Assembly (NCBI GenBank): GCA_029593465.1
Contig: JAKTNK010000005.1
Location: 1-44,981 of the forward strand
Source of the DNA: Streptococcus suis
GTDB taxonomy: Bacteria; Bacillota; Bacilli; Lactobacillales; Streptococcaceae
Direction: 5' to 3'
Length of the DNA: 44,981 bases
Part shown: positions 35,799 to 42,759 of the stretch, in pieces
How the letters are laid out: each line of letters starts with the position of its first letter
Numbering within the stretch: position 1 is the first letter of the stretch
The notes under the pieces: model-generated
The model's input: only the letters and a program-made list of their open reading frames with translations
Told to the model about the DNA's origin: nothing
The model's database searches: none
Made by a program: the position numbers and the translations under genes

Positions 35799-36926
35799 TC
35801 ATGATTTATAATGATTAAAAATTTCCCATTCAGAAATAGTACCCTTTCCACAAGTTGGGCACTCATCTTCATATCTAGGCCATGGTTTATGACAAAATGA
35901 AGCACCTGTTTCATAATTAATCTCAAATTGTGTACTTAAACTCATTGGTTCCGTATATTTCGTTAAAAGTCTTACTGCTTCATCAACTATAGCACTGCAT
36001 AACTGAAAAATTGCAGGTGCATAAGCTATTGTTGGAGGATCAAATTGAATTTTCTGAAAGCCAATAAATTGATCTACAAAGTTAGGAGACGTCTTTGTAT
36101 AGTGGATATTGAGACAGTCAAAGCACCCTGTTTTTTGGGGGATAACACTATAAACTCGACCTCTGCTTATTTGTGATCCTCCAAAAACACAAGGTATACC
36201 TGCTTTAATAATGGCCTCATTCACTATTCTTTGTGCTACAAAAGGTGGTTCGTCTATTGCACAGATGACTAAATCAACACCATCAAGTAGATCTATCACT
36301 TCAGGTACAGAGGTAATTTTTTTAGTAATAGCAGTTATATTAACAGTTGAATTCATCTTTCGAAACTCTCGTAAAGCTACTTCTGTCTTGAATTTCCCTA
36401 TATCATTTTCTTTATATAGTAGTTGCCTGCCTGAATTTGAACTGTCAACCTTATCATAATCTACAATTGTTATTTGTTTCGGACCTATACCAGCTAGTAA
36501 ACTTAAAATATTAGATCCTCCTCCCCCTAGGCCCAATAATAAAATAGAACTTTCATTTAGTTTTCTTTGTACAGCTATACTCTCATCATAACTATTGAGG
36601 TAACGTCTAAAATAATTAACATTCGACATGTACCTTTCATCCACCAGAGCAACTTCTTGATACTCTTCTATAACTCCTTCACTGTCTAATAGGTCCAATG
36701 CGAACATAATGTCGTCATGTGTTAGTTCAGGATAGATTGTCTGCAAATCAGCTTCAATTAAAGATAATTCTCTACCATCTAATCTTGTTACAAAATCCCA
36801 TAGCTGACCTGTTGGATCTTCAAATTCTCTTGTAATATTCATTTGAGCACCAATTCTAAATCTATTCTTATCTAGTTTATATACTGGGTAGATATCTTTT
36901 ATCCGTGGTCTACTGTATCCTTTCAT
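35799..36926 (-). CDS. MccB/ThiF-like E1 adenylating enzyme, peptide-modifying
   Basis: The 375-residue protein has GAGGGGGG upstream. Residues 1-110 form a small domain without Rossmann motifs, with helices LSLIEADLQTIYPELTHDDI and MFALDLLDSEGVIEEY that suggest a winged-helix peptide clamp (RRE) as in MccB. From about 125 comes the ThiF/MoeB/E1 adenylation domain: glycine loop LGLGGGGSN (131-139), nucleotide strand VDYDKVDSSNSGRQ (155-168) with the E1 Asn-x-x-Arg-Gln pattern, IGKFK (177-180), and D225 in ICAID. Two Cys pairs (C268/C271 and C356/C359) form the zinc site. Family knowledge: such enzymes activate a C-terminal carboxylate (microcin C7) or cross-link side chains (pantocin). The gene follows a 20-codon peptide gene and a hairpin, so the peptide is the likely substrate. 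A role in thiamine or molybdopterin synthesis is unlikely, since no partner genes are present. Confidence 0.85.
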   Translation of the reverse strand: MKGYSRPRIKDIYPVYKLDKNRFRIGAQMNITREFEDPTGQLWDFVTRLDGRELSLIEADLQTIYPELTHDDIMFALDLLDSEGVIEEYQEVALVDERYMSNVNYFRRYLNSYDESIAVQRKLNESSILLLGLGGGGSNILSLLAGIGPKQITIVDYDKVDSSNSGRQLLYKENDIGKFKTEVALREFRKMNSTVNITAITKKITSVPEVIDLLDGVDLVICAIDEPPFVAQRIVNEAIIKAGIPCVFGGSQISRGRVYSVIPQKTGCFDCLNIHYTKTSPNFVDQFIGFQKIQFDPPTIAYAPAIFQLCSAIVDEAVRLLTKYTEPMSLSTQFEINYETGASFCHKPWPRYEDECPTCGKGTISEWEIFNHYKS

Positions 36927-36950
36927 CTAAGTTCCCCCCTCTTGTAAGAT

Positions 36951-36982
36951 AAAAAGTAGGCTGATTTCGCAACCTACTTTTA
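36951..36982 (-). terminator. Attenuator-like hairpin between peptide and ThiF-like genes
   Basis: On the minus strand AAAAGTAGG and CCTACTTTTT (plus-strand arms 36951-36960 and 36972-36981) form a stem with T on its 3' side. It sits 6 bases after the peptide stop and 25 before the ThiF-like start. Partial terminators at this place are common in peptide loci, where precursor must exceed enzyme. Confidence 0.8.
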
Positions 36983-36987
36983 TAAAA

Positions 36988-37050
36988 TTAAACAATGACC
37001 CAAGAAACTTCGGCTGTTTCCATAGGTTTACGAACAATTACTTCTCGCAT
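36988..37050 (-). CDS. 20-residue precursor peptide of the MccB-like locus
   Basis: The gene has ATG at 37050, GGGAGGAG at ideal spacing, and 20 codons encoding MREVIVRKPMETAEVSWVIV. It is too short for most gene finders. There is no secretion signal and no double-glycine site. The N-terminal half is basic (three Arg/Lys); the C-terminal half has two Glu residues (E11 and E14), a Trp and a hydrophobic end VIV. Very short precursors followed by a stem-loop and a ThiF-like gene are the layout of mccA-mccB in microcin C7. Unlike MccA it does not end in Asn, so the chemistry must differ. The strong ribosome site, the following hairpin and the coupled enzyme argue that it is expressed. Pheromone and antimicrobial roles are both open. 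Confidence 0.75.
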   Translation of the reverse strand: MREVIVRKPMETAEVSWVIV

Positions 37051-37183
37051 AATAATTATCTCCTCCCTAAATTAATAAAGCTATTTTATCAAGTTTTTCC
37101 GATTGATAGAATATTATGTCAAAACTAACCGTTTTTAAGTAAAATTTGGTATAATGTTATTATTTTTTAGGAGGAGGTTAGTA
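37051..37183. promoter_or_regulatory. Divergent promoter region of the peptide operon and two-component genes
   Basis: For the plus strand TATAAT (37150-37155) lies 28 bases before the response-regulator start. For the minus strand a TAAAAT-like -10 lies about 36 bases before the peptide start and has no good -35, as expected if it needs an activator. Between them TATCAA (37087-37092) and TTGATA (37103-37108) form a dyad with a 10-base spacer. No Sil/Blp-type ACCnTTTAGGA repeats are present. Confidence 0.55.
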
Positions 37184-37897
37184 ATGATTCGTATCGCTTT
37201 ATGTGATGATGACAAAACCGTTGGCTCAATGGTTGAAGATGTCCTCGATAACTTCGCAAACCGTTCCTATTTTTCATTAGACGTCTATGAACATCCCCGT
37301 AAATTGTATGACAACACACTAACAGATTATCAATTGTTTCTGTTAGATATCGAAATGGGAGAAACATCTGGTATCCAACTAGCAGAGCATATCAGGAGTC
37401 AGCATGCTGATGCCATCATCATTTTTTTAACAAGCCATCGTGACTACATGGATCAGATTTTTCACGTACAGACCTTTGATTACCTGCTAAAACCCCTGGA
37501 TAGGGAAAAATTTTATCGCTGTCTCAACCGTAGCTTGACCATTTTGGAAAACACCAATCGGTATTTCACTTTTTCCTACAATCATGCCCACTATAGACTA
37601 CCTCTTAAGGAAATTATTTTTTTCGAAAAAAACGGGCGAAACGTTCATATCCATACCTCGTATGAAACCTACACAGCTCTCTTATCAACTAAAGAAATTC
37701 TTGCTCAAGTCTCGCAACCGTTCATTCAAATTCATCATTCTTACATCGTTAATGTCACCTATTTCTATAAATTGGAAAAACAGGTACTAACCCTACTTCA
37801 GGAATCACAATTTATCAATCTTCCTGTTAGTCGAAAATTTAAACGACACTTACAAGATACTATTCTAATGACGTTAAAAAATTGCAATGGTTATTAA
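37184..37897 (+). CDS. LytTR-family response regulator
   Basis: The start is ATG 37184 behind GGAGGAGG; an ATG at 37154 is a frame extension without a site. The 237-residue protein has a receiver domain (1-120) with IALCDDD (D8-D10), phospho-acceptor D55 in LFLLDIEMGE, T/S switch in IIFLTSHRD and K in YLLKPLD. The LytTR DNA-binding domain is at about 130-235 (EIIFFEKNGRNVHIHTSYET, then IQIHHSYIVNVTYF). It belongs to the AgrA/ComE/BlpR group, which usually serve peptide quorum sensing. It overlaps the kinase gene by 11 bases. The divergent peptide operon is the obvious target. Confidence 0.95.
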   Translation: MIRIALCDDDKTVGSMVEDVLDNFANRSYFSLDVYEHPRKLYDNTLTDYQLFLLDIEMGETSGIQLAEHIRSQHADAIIIFLTSHRDYMDQIFHVQTFDYLLKPLDREKFYRCLNRSLTILENTNRYFTFSYNHAHYRLPLKEIIFFEKNGRNVHIHTSYETYTALLSTKEILAQVSQPFIQIHHSYIVNVTYFYKLEKQVLTLLQESQFINLPVSRKFKRHLQDTILMTLKNCNGY

Positions 37898-39191
37898 AAG
37901 CTTATTTCATCTCTATGCAGCTCTCATCAACATCTTAGTGATTAACTATTTGTTTTCAAGAGCAACGACTTCCAAAAACAACCGCTTCATCTCCATCATC
38001 ACACTAGGATTATTTGTCGCCATCGAGGTGTTAGCTAACAGTTTCTTAAAAGCTAATGTCGCTTCCCCTATCACGGTGTTTTGCTCGCTTCTGACGTCTC
38101 TGTATATCGCTTCTATTTACGATTATAGCCGCAAACAAGGGCTTTTCTGGGCCATTCTGATGCAAACCATTGGGCTACTGTGTGAGGCCATTCTAGGCTT
38201 TAGCTTGACGTTACTTTTTGGCAATGCCTTAACCCATTCCGCGGCATTTACCTTTATCTATATCAACTTACTGGCTATCTTAAGCATCGTCATCAGTTTT
38301 TATTTAAAACAGTTGTTCTTGATTGAGCTCAGTGACGCTGATAATCACAACAATCAAGGGGCTTGGATGACCTACTTAGCACTGATTCCCACCATCACCT
38401 TTGCCCTTCTCTTTTTTCAGCTGTTTAATAGCACCATGACGGAAAACTGGAACACCACAACACTTATCTACTCCTTTGGCTTTATGGCGATAACGATGAT
38501 AGCCCTGTACACCTATCGTTATATCATGCTCCAAAACACCCAGCATTACAATACCCAATTGGATAATATCAGATTTCAAGCGCAACTCCACAATCTGCAA
38601 AACCTCCAGGCTTCCCAGCTCAATGTGCGAGCATTAAAACACGACCTCCAGAATCATCATATCGTTCTTTTAGCCCTCTTAAAGCAAGGTAAATTAGAAG
38701 AAGCCAAACAACTGATTAACAATAACCTAGCACGACTGACTGAGACAGATGATACTTTTTTTACCAACGAGCTAATCTTAAATCACCTGCTCAAGCAAAA
38801 ATATCAGATTGCTAAAGACCATCACATTTGCTTGTCCATCGATTGCCTTATCCCTTCTGATACCCGTCTAAAAACGGATATTATCGCTATTATCGTGGGA
38901 AACCTTTTGGATAATAGCCTTGCAGCTGTTATCCGAAACAAAACAAAAACTGAGAAGAAAATCAACTTGATTATCAATCTCTATCAAGAAAGGCTATATA
39001 TAGCCATTGACAATCCGTTCGACCCTCAAGAAATACAGTCTCGAAAACAGCGCTATGAAGATGGACTTGGTCTTCGAAATATCCAAGATATCGTTAGGCG
39101 TTACCATGGACTCTATCAGCAAGACATCGATGGTAACCTTTACAAAGTCACTATTTTATTTCCCCACGTTGATAGTATTACACATCAGTAA
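37887..39191 (+). CDS. AgrC/ComD-like sensor histidine kinase
   Basis: The 434-residue protein has six or seven hydrophobic helices across residues 1-215 with short loops and no large external domain, as in AgrC/ComD/BlpH peptide-pheromone receptors. Then a coiled coil (about 218-245), the phospho-acceptor H252 in ALKHDLQNHH, the N box GNLLDNSLAAV (338-348) and the G box DGLGLRNIQ (about 391-399) follow. These are the HPK10-type motifs of the GHKL fold. It overlaps the response regulator. Its ligand is probably the 20-residue peptide or its modified form, by analogy. A terminator follows at 39219. Confidence 0.94.
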   Translation: MVIKSLFHLYAALINILVINYLFSRATTSKNNRFISIITLGLFVAIEVLANSFLKANVASPITVFCSLLTSLYIASIYDYSRKQGLFWAILMQTIGLLCEAILGFSLTLLFGNALTHSAAFTFIYINLLAILSIVISFYLKQLFLIELSDADNHNNQGAWMTYLALIPTITFALLFFQLFNSTMTENWNTTTLIYSFGFMAITMIALYTYRYIMLQNTQHYNTQLDNIRFQAQLHNLQNLQASQLNVRALKHDLQNHHIVLLALLKQGKLEEAKQLINNNLARLTETDDTFFTNELILNHLLKQKYQIAKDHHICLSIDCLIPSDTRLKTDIIAIIVGNLLDNSLAAVIRNKTKTEKKINLIINLYQERLYIAIDNPFDPQEIQSRKQRYEDGLGLRNIQDIVRRYHGLYQQDIDGNLYKVTILFPHVDSITHQ

Positions 39192-39218
39192 GACTTAATG
39201 ACAAACCAACTAGCATAT

Positions 39219-39276
39219 AAAAAGCAAGGCAAGCCAAGACTCCAGCCCTCTGGAAACTTAGCTCACCTTGCTTTTT
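39219..39276 (+). terminator. Terminator after the histidine kinase gene
   Basis: AAAAAGCAAGG (39219-39229) pairs with CCTTGCTTTTT (39266-39276). Confidence 0.85.
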
Positions 39277-39317
39277 ATCATTGTTGTTCATAGTTGGTGC
39301 CACATCAAGACTCACCG

Positions 39318-39357
39318 AAAAGCCCTGACAAACAGAGCGCCAACGCTCTTGAGGGCT
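39318..39357 (-). terminator. Terminator at the hisS stop
   Basis: On the minus strand AGCCCT and AGGGCT enclose a second inner stem (AAGAGCG and CGCTCT) and are followed by TTTTC. It overlaps the last bases of hisS. Confidence 0.8.
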
Positions 39358-40636
39358 ATGCTTCTAGGCGCTGGAGGATACTTGCAAAATCTTCGCTGAT
39401 CTCCTCAAAAGTGGCGGTCACTTCTTGACGGGTCAGGTTATTTTTAAGGCTGGCCTGGCCAGATTCCACCTCACTACCGCCTAATGTCATCACAACTTTT
39501 GCTTTAAAAGCATCTGCTGATTTGAATTGCGCCTTAATTTTACGATTTAGGACATCACGTTCTGCGATAAAGCCTTGGGCACGCACCGCTTGAACGAGTT
39601 CTAAAGCTTTGGGATTAGCTTCTGCCCCCAAAACAGCAATGTAGAGATCCATATCAGAAGCAACTGGTAACTCAATACCTTGCTTATCAATCACCATTAG
39701 GAGGCGTTCCAAGCCAAGTCCAAAGCCAAAGCCCGGTGTCTCAGGACCGCCAAAATACTCTACCAAGCTATCGTAACGTCCACCAGCGCAAATGGTCAAT
39801 TCAGACTTCTCAATCGTGGTGATAAATTCAAAAATCGTGTGATTATAATAATCCAAACCACGAACCATGTTGGTATCGATGACGTAAGGAATATTGAGCG
39901 CTTCTAGCATTGAGCGAACCTCATCAAAGTGGGCTTGGCTCTCCTCATCTAAGAAATCCAAGATAGACGGTGCATTTTCAACGGCAACCTTATCCTCTTT
40001 TTCCTTAGAATCTAGGACGCGAAGCGGATTTTCCTCCAAACGGCGTTGACTATCTTTAGATAAGCTATCGCGCATTGGGGTCAAGTAATCAATCAAGGCT
40101 TGACGATAGGCTTTTCGACTGGACGTATTGCCAAGGCTATTCAGGTGAAGAACCACATCCTTGATACCAAGATCTGTGAAGAGTTGATACGCCATGGCGA
40201 TGGTCTCGACATCCGTGGCAGGATTTCTTGAACCAAAAGCCTCTACCCCAATCTGGTGAAACTCTCGTAGGCGACCTGCTTGCGGACGCTCATAGCGAAA
40301 CATAGAACCGATATAATACATTTTCACCGGTTTTTGAACCTCTGGTGCAAAGAGTTTATTTTCCACATAAGAACGCACAACTGGAGCTGTTCCTTCCGGA
40401 CGAAGAGTAATGTGACGCCCTCCCTTATCATGGAAGTCGTACATCTCTTTGGTCACAATATCGGTCGTATCGCCAACCGACCGTGAAATCACCTCATAGT
40501 GTTCAAATATGGGGGTGCGGATCTCACCGTAGTTGTATTTTTTAAAGGTCTCACGCGCAAAATTTTCCACGTATTGCCACTTGGCACTATCTGCAGGGAG
40601 AATATCCTGCGTTCCCTTAGGTTTTTGAAGCTTCAT
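39356..40636 (-). CDS. hisS: Histidyl-tRNA synthetase
   Basis: The start is at [14 protein letters not shown] (40636), the usual N-terminus of the family; the 13 extra in-frame codons upstream belong to the leader. The 426-residue class II enzyme has motif 1 ([20 protein letters not shown]), motif 2 ([19 protein letters not shown]), the HisA signature [13 protein letters not shown] and motif 3 ([14 protein letters not shown]). It charges tRNA-His. It is convergent with the inserted two-component genes. The roughly 150-base leader contains a stem-forming pair (see finding). Confidence 0.98.
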   Translation of the reverse strand: MKLQKPKGTQDILPADSAKWQYVENFARETFKKYNYGEIRTPIFEHYEVISRSVGDTTDIVTKEMYDFHDKGGRHITLRPEGTAPVVRSYVENKLFAPEVQKPVKMYYIGSMFRYERPQAGRLREFHQIGVEAFGSRNPATDVETIAMAYQLFTDLGIKDVVLHLNSLGNTSSRKAYRQALIDYLTPMRDSLSKDSQRRLEENPLRVLDSKEKEDKVAVENAPSILDFLDEESQAHFDEVRSMLEALNIPYVIDTNMVRGLDYYNHTIFEFITTIEKSELTICAGGRYDSLVEYFGGPETPGFGFGLGLERLLMVIDKQGIELPVASDMDLYIAVLGAEANPKALELVQAVRAQGFIAERDVLNRKIKAQFKSADAFKAKVVMTLGGSEVESGQASLKNNLTRQEVTATFEEISEDFASILQRLEA

Positions 40637-40668
40637 CCTAATCGCCAACGAGTGTAAAGCAAGCTTCA

Positions 40669-40737
40669 AAAGCAACGACTATAGGACTTCTAACCATCAG
40701 CTAGCCTTAACTGAATTTCCCTATAAATAGTCGCTTT
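40669..40737 (-). promoter_or_regulatory. Structured leader upstream of hisS
   Basis: The bases AAAGCAACGACTATAGG (40669-40685) are complementary, with a small bulge, to CCTATAAATAGTCGCTTT (40720-40737), so the hisS leader RNA can fold a long stem. No T-box core (AGGGTGGNACCGCG) is seen. The function is unknown; it may modulate hisS translation. Confidence 0.4.
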
Positions 40738-41072
40738 AAAGCGTCACACTCTATCCTTTCTCTAGACTTAGTCTCTTTATTTTAACACGAAATGCCAATT
40801 TTTTCGATTATCTTTTAACAGGATGTTACCTGCATCTCAACACTACTGACTGAACTTCTTTCAAGTAAGCCAAACATTAACCATGTTTTTAAGACTTTTT
40901 TGATAAAAAAGTGTCAAGTAACTTTACTTTACAAAAAAGATATGATATTATGCTATAGTTGGATGAAACATCATCTCTATGTAATGGGGCGATGAACCGC
41001 TAAGCAATGCTAACATTGTACTGGTCGTCTGTAACACCCAAACGTATTTCATATCGAAAGGAAGACATTAAC
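40738..41072. other. Divergent hisS/rpmF intergenic region
   Basis: About 335 bases without a gene. The minus-strand hisS promoter is probably near 40780-40800 (GTTAAAAT on the minus strand). For rpmF, an extended -10 TGCTATAGT lies near 40951-40959, leaving a leader of about 110 bases before the rpmF start. The leader bases 40975-41060 have no motif I recognise. Confidence 0.4.
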
Positions 41073-41252
41073 ATGGCAGTACCTGCACGTCGCACCTCAA
41101 AAGCGAAGAAAAACAAACGTCGTACACACTACAAATTGACAGCTCCAACTGTTAAATTTGACGAAGCTACTGGAGATTACTCACGTTCTCACCGCGTATC
41201 CCTTAAAGGATACTACAAAGGACGTAAAATCGCTAAAGCTGAAGCTAAATAA
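41073..41252 (+). CDS. rpmF: 50S ribosomal protein L32
   Basis: The 59-residue protein starts at ATG 41073 behind AAAGGAAG; a longer frame upstream has no support. It begins [20 protein letters not shown], the classical L32 start, and is strongly basic. This is the form without zinc-binding cysteines, typical of many streptococci. rpmG follows 15 bases later, so both are co-transcribed. Confidence 0.98.
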   Translation: MAVPARRTSKAKKNKRRTHYKLTAPTVKFDEATGDYSRSHRVSLKGYYKGRKIAKAEAK

Positions 41253-41267
41253 TAGAAGGGAGATACC

Positions 41268-41417
41268 ATGCGCGTCAATATTACACTTGAACATAAAGAA
41301 TCTGGTGAACGCTTGTACCTTACTTCAAAAAACAAACGTAACACTCCAGACCGTCTTCAATTGAAAAAATACTCACCAAAATTGCGTAAACACGTTATTT
41401 TTACTGAGGTTAAGTAA
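41268..41417 (+). CDS. rpmG: 50S ribosomal protein L33
   Basis: The 49-residue protein has GAAGGGAG upstream: [20 protein letters not shown], then [20 protein letters not shown] and a tail ending in EVK. The four zinc-binding Cys found in C+ L33 paralogues are absent (C- form), so it does not depend on zinc. It forms an operon with rpmF. Confidence 0.97.
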   Translation: MRVNITLEHKESGERLYLTSKNKRNTPDRLQLKKYSPKLRKHVIFTEVK

Positions 41418-41555
41418 GAGGTTCACTACACGTCATTAAACGTCAAAACATTGATTTTAAGCGATTTTTGAATTTTTGAAGTTCATTACATTGCAATATA
41501 AATCAATAAGAACTCTACCTTTTTTAGATGAATATATCATTTGGATATTGAAGTT

Positions 41556-41589
41556 AAGCCCTGCTATCATTTCGATGGCGGGGCTTTTT
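41556..41589 (+). terminator. Terminator downstream of rpmG
   Basis: AAGCCCTGC at 41556 pairs with GGCGGGGCTT near 41577, followed by a T run. It lies 140 bases after rpmG and ends the rpmF-rpmG transcript. Confidence 0.75.
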
Positions 41590-41614
41590 AATATTTGGTA
41601 CACTAACTTCTTAT

Positions 41615-41713
41615 GGGGACCTCTAAAAACTAATTTTCTAAAATTTAAAATGTTGATTTAACAAGGCTTTCGTAACTCCAAATTCACAATTTTGGGAGTT
41701 TATAGAGGTGCCC
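41615..41713. mobile_element. 99-bp MITE-like element with 4-bp target duplication
   Basis: The ends GGGGACCTCTAAAAACT (41615-41631) and AGTTTATAGAGGTGCCC (41697-41713) are inverted repeats matching at 15 of 17 positions. Both sides are flanked by TTAT (41611-41614 and 41714-41717). The interior has no coding capacity and is AT-rich, with a second small stem (AACTCC with GGGAGTT) at its right end. Size, inverted ends and duplication define a miniature transposable element. The parent insertion sequence is not identified. Confidence 0.72.
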
Positions 41714-41769
41714 TTATCTATATTTTGGTGGATTTTAAGTTGATATCTACAAAGTTTAATGTTAGAATA

Positions 41770-41791
41770 CATTCAAAAATATATTTGAATG
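41770..41791. promoter_or_regulatory. CadC/CadX-type operator before cadD
   Basis: CATTCAAA (41770-41777) and TTTGAATG (41784-41791) form a perfect dyad with a 6-base centre. It resembles the known metal-repressor operators of cad operons and ends 9 bases before the cadD start, so a bound repressor would block transcription. Confidence 0.8.
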
Positions 41792-41800
41792 AGGTGTTTT

Positions 41801-42415
41801 ATGATTCAAAATGTTGTTACTTCAATAATCCTGTATTCTGGGACAGCCGTAGACTTACTTATTATCCTAATGTTATTTTTTGCCAAAAGAAAAAGCAGAA
41901 AAGACATCATTAACATCTATTTAGGACAATTTCTGGGCTCTGTTAGTCTAATATTGCTAAGTTTGCTTTTTGCATTTGTCTTAGATTATATTCCTAGTAA
42001 AGAGATTTTAGGTTTGCTCGGTTTGATTCCAATTTTCCTAGGCCTCAAAGTTTTGCTTTTAGGAGATTCTGATGGAGAAGCTATTGCCAAAGAAGGTTTG
42101 AGCAAAGATAATAAAAACCTGATTTTTCTAGTCGCTATGATTACTTTTGCAAGTTGTGGTGCTGACAATATTGGTGTCTTTGTCCCATATTTTACTACCT
42201 TAAATTTAGCAAATTTGATAGTGACTTTACTTACTTTTCTAGTCATGATTTATCTCTTGGTTTTTTCTGCCCAAAAATTGGCACAAGTCCCTTCTGTTGG
42301 AGAAACTTTGGAAAAATATAGCAGGTGGTTTATTGCCGTTGTTTATTTAGGATTGGGGATATATATCCTGATTGAAAACAACAGTTTTGACATGCTATGG
42401 ACTGTGTTAGGCTAG
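41801..42415 (+). CDS. cadD: Cadmium resistance transporter CadD
   Basis: The start is ATG 41801, since GAGGTG lies just before it; the frame's earlier ATG (41789) is part of the operator and ribosome site. The 204-residue protein has about five spans in the CadD/LysE-like layout (IILYSGTAVDLLIILMLFFA, then LLGLIPIFLGLKVLLLGDSD and FASCGADNIGVFVPYF, which holds the conserved Cys-Gly-Ala-Asp). CadD exports or sequesters Cd2+. It is followed by cadX, which overlaps no coding sequence when read from TTG 42427. The pair lies between a MITE and an integrase relic, so it was probably acquired. Confidence 0.93.
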   Translation: MIQNVVTSIILYSGTAVDLLIILMLFFAKRKSRKDIINIYLGQFLGSVSLILLSLLFAFVLDYIPSKEILGLLGLIPIFLGLKVLLLGDSDGEAIAKEGLSKDNKNLIFLVAMITFASCGADNIGVFVPYFTTLNLANLIVTLLTFLVMIYLLVFSAQKLAQVPSVGETLEKYSRWFIAVVYLGLGIYILIENNSFDMLWTVLG

Positions 42416-42426
42416 GAGAAAATATT

Positions 42427-42759
42427 TTGAAAAAAGATAGTATCTGCCAAGTGAATGTTATAAATCAACAAAATGTTACAACCGCAACGAACTACCTTGA
42501 AAAGGAAAAAGTCCAAAAATCACTTCGCATTTTATCAAAGTTTACCGATAATAAACAGATAAATATCATCTTTTATCTCCTTGCTGTTGAAGAACTCTGT
42601 GTCTGCGATATAGCCTGTTTACTAAATCTCAGTATGGCATCTGCCTCCCACCATCTTCGTAAACTAGCCAATCAAAACATCTTGGACACTAGAAGAGAGG
42701 GGAAAATTATATATTATTTTATAAAAGATGAGGAAATCAGAGATTTTTTAATCAACTAG
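42427..42759 (+). CDS. cadX: ArsR-family cadmium-responsive repressor CadX/CadC
   Basis: TTG 42427 is chosen as start because TAGGAG precedes it and the product then begins MKKDSIC, as CadC proteins do. The 110-residue protein keeps the metal-site ELCVCDIA (two Cys) and the HTH SMASASHHLRKLANQNILDT. Cys7 is kept, but the second N-terminal Cys of staphylococcal CadC is Val here, so metal binding may differ slightly. It represses the cad operon and leaves DNA when Cd/Zn/Pb binds; the operator is at 41770-41791. CadC is the alternative name, but CadX is normally paired with CadD. Confidence 0.88.
   Translation: MKKDSICQVNVINQQNVTTATNYLEKEKVQKSLRILSKFTDNKQINIIFYLLAVEELCVCDIACLLNLSMASASHHLRKLANQNILDTRREGKIIYYFIKDEEIRDFLIN

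Noticed and set aside
35799-36926. Reading the ThiF-like gene as thiamine or molybdopterin cofactor gene (thiF/moeB)
   Set aside because: No ThiS/MoaD-type partner or other cofactor gene is nearby, it has an extra 110-residue N-terminal domain, and it follows a tiny peptide gene.
37184-39191. Naming the two-component genes silA-silB or blpR-blpH and linking them to the promoters at 3-5 kb
   Set aside because: No Sil/Blp direct repeats occur near these genes, they are 33 kb from those promoters, and no SilC/BlpC-like peptide or C39 exporter is present.
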